Assembly: GCA_032622095.1 (NCBI GenBank)
Contig: CP136064.1
Coordinates: 262,361,863 to 262,425,862 of the forward strand
Source of the DNA: Siphonodentalium dalli
Lineage: Eukaryota; Mollusca; Scaphopoda; Gadilida; Siphonodentaliidae
Reading direction: 5' to 3'
Length of the DNA: 64,000 bases
Shown: positions 63,271 through 64,000 of the stretch, in pieces
How positions within the stretch are numbered: position 1 is the first letter of the stretch
Layout of the letters: the number at the start of each line of letters is the position of its first letter
Translations under genes and position numbers: made by a program
Notes under the pieces: generated by a model
Told to the model about the DNA's origin: nothing
Databases searched by the model: none
What the model saw: only the letters and a program-made list of their open reading frames with translations

Positions 63271-64000
63271 ATAGTAGCAGATGAAGAGATATACAAGTAA
63301 TTTTCAAAAGCACTGGTGAACTAGTAATCAAGATTAAATTTGTTTTGAGTCTGACACAGGAAGCTCACGGTTCACAAACGAAAAACGCAATGATATTGTA
63401 CTGTGCATATGAGGATTCATTAAAATAGATAAAAAAGGATGATTGTTACCGAAAGGAAGCGAGCCAATTGTCACCTCACCACATAAAACACCCTTTGTAG
63501 TTTTATACAGATAAATAATCACAAGTGTTTAGATCTTTATGTGGGAAGCGAGCCTATAATCTGAACACCCCTGAAGCAGAAGTCCAACATACAATTAATA
63601 ATGAAAGTTTTTTCAGAAAATTAAAGAATTACCAAATCAAGAATTTTACCCCAAAGGATGATTACATCAAAACAAATAATGAACAATTCTAAAGGAGATT
63701 TTGTTCGCACCACAAATTTGGCTACTGTAACAAAAAGTTTCGATTACTGCAGAGCATACATCTATATGTACTGTATTATACATTAATATTTCAGGTGTTT
63801 AATGCATACAGGGTAATCGCTCAACTACCTATTGCAAGACAACTTGCTGAACCTTATAATATACCATTCGCACCCACAGCTTACGTAGCTCAGTGCCACT
63901 ATGGATACCATCAACATAGGCAAATGAAATCTTGGTGAAGAGGTATACCACAACGCTTGTTTAAATTTCGAAGAAGTATGTTGAATTCGTCGAAATAAAG
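63271..64000. other. No gene seen
   Basis: Short ORFs only; nothing recognised to the window end. Confidence 0.5.

Noticed and set aside
1-64000. tRNA and rRNA genes
   Set aside because: I saw no stretch with tRNA A/B box arrangement plus cloverleaf or rRNA-like sequence by eye; a tRNAscan run would be decisive.

Overview
The window is AT-rich animal DNA. It has no operons, long introns with GT-AG borders, and dense remains of LINE retrotransposons, MITEs, minisatellites and inverted repeats. The non-LTR families (L1/Tx1-like and CR1/L2-like) and the lectin/WSC receptor gene point to an invertebrate metazoan, perhaps a lophotrochozoan such as a mollusc. That placement is inference.

One protein-coding gene dominates. 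I assembled it by hand as 11 exons on the + strand (9342-46282). The exons sum to 1869 nt and give a 622-residue type I membrane protein, and every exon-exon reading phase agrees. The protein has, in order: a signal peptide; the first half of a C-type lectin-like domain (CTLD); two WSC domains; the second half of that CTLD; a second CTLD; a short Ser/Thr-rich stalk; one transmembrane helix; and a 160-residue cytoplasmic tail. The tail carries six 18-residue repeats. Five keep a Tyr-Ile-Asn motif (Grb2-SH2 type), and the tail ends in a YxxL-x10-YxxL pair that fits the ITAM spacing. It reads as a candidate tyrosine-phosphorylated recognition receptor. I know of no described receptor with this architecture, and it is my main candidate for a new system.

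Layout: 1-3060 holds repeats, a minisatellite and, on the - strand at 2757-2829, a second copy of the signal-peptide exon with conserved 5' flank. This looks like the start of a divergently transcribed paralogue that runs out of the window. 3.4-9.0 kb separates the two head-to-head starts and holds a piggyBac-like MITE, a ~330-bp tandem array, an L1-like LINE and a minisatellite. 9.3-46.3 kb is the receptor gene, whose introns contain LINEs nested in LINEs, nested MITEs, a 61-bp minisatellite growing out of a splice donor, and a long-terminal-inverted-repeat element. 46.3-64 kb has no confident gene: it holds hairpins, inverted repeat pairs, LINE fragments, a possible transposase remnant and one weak exon candidate.
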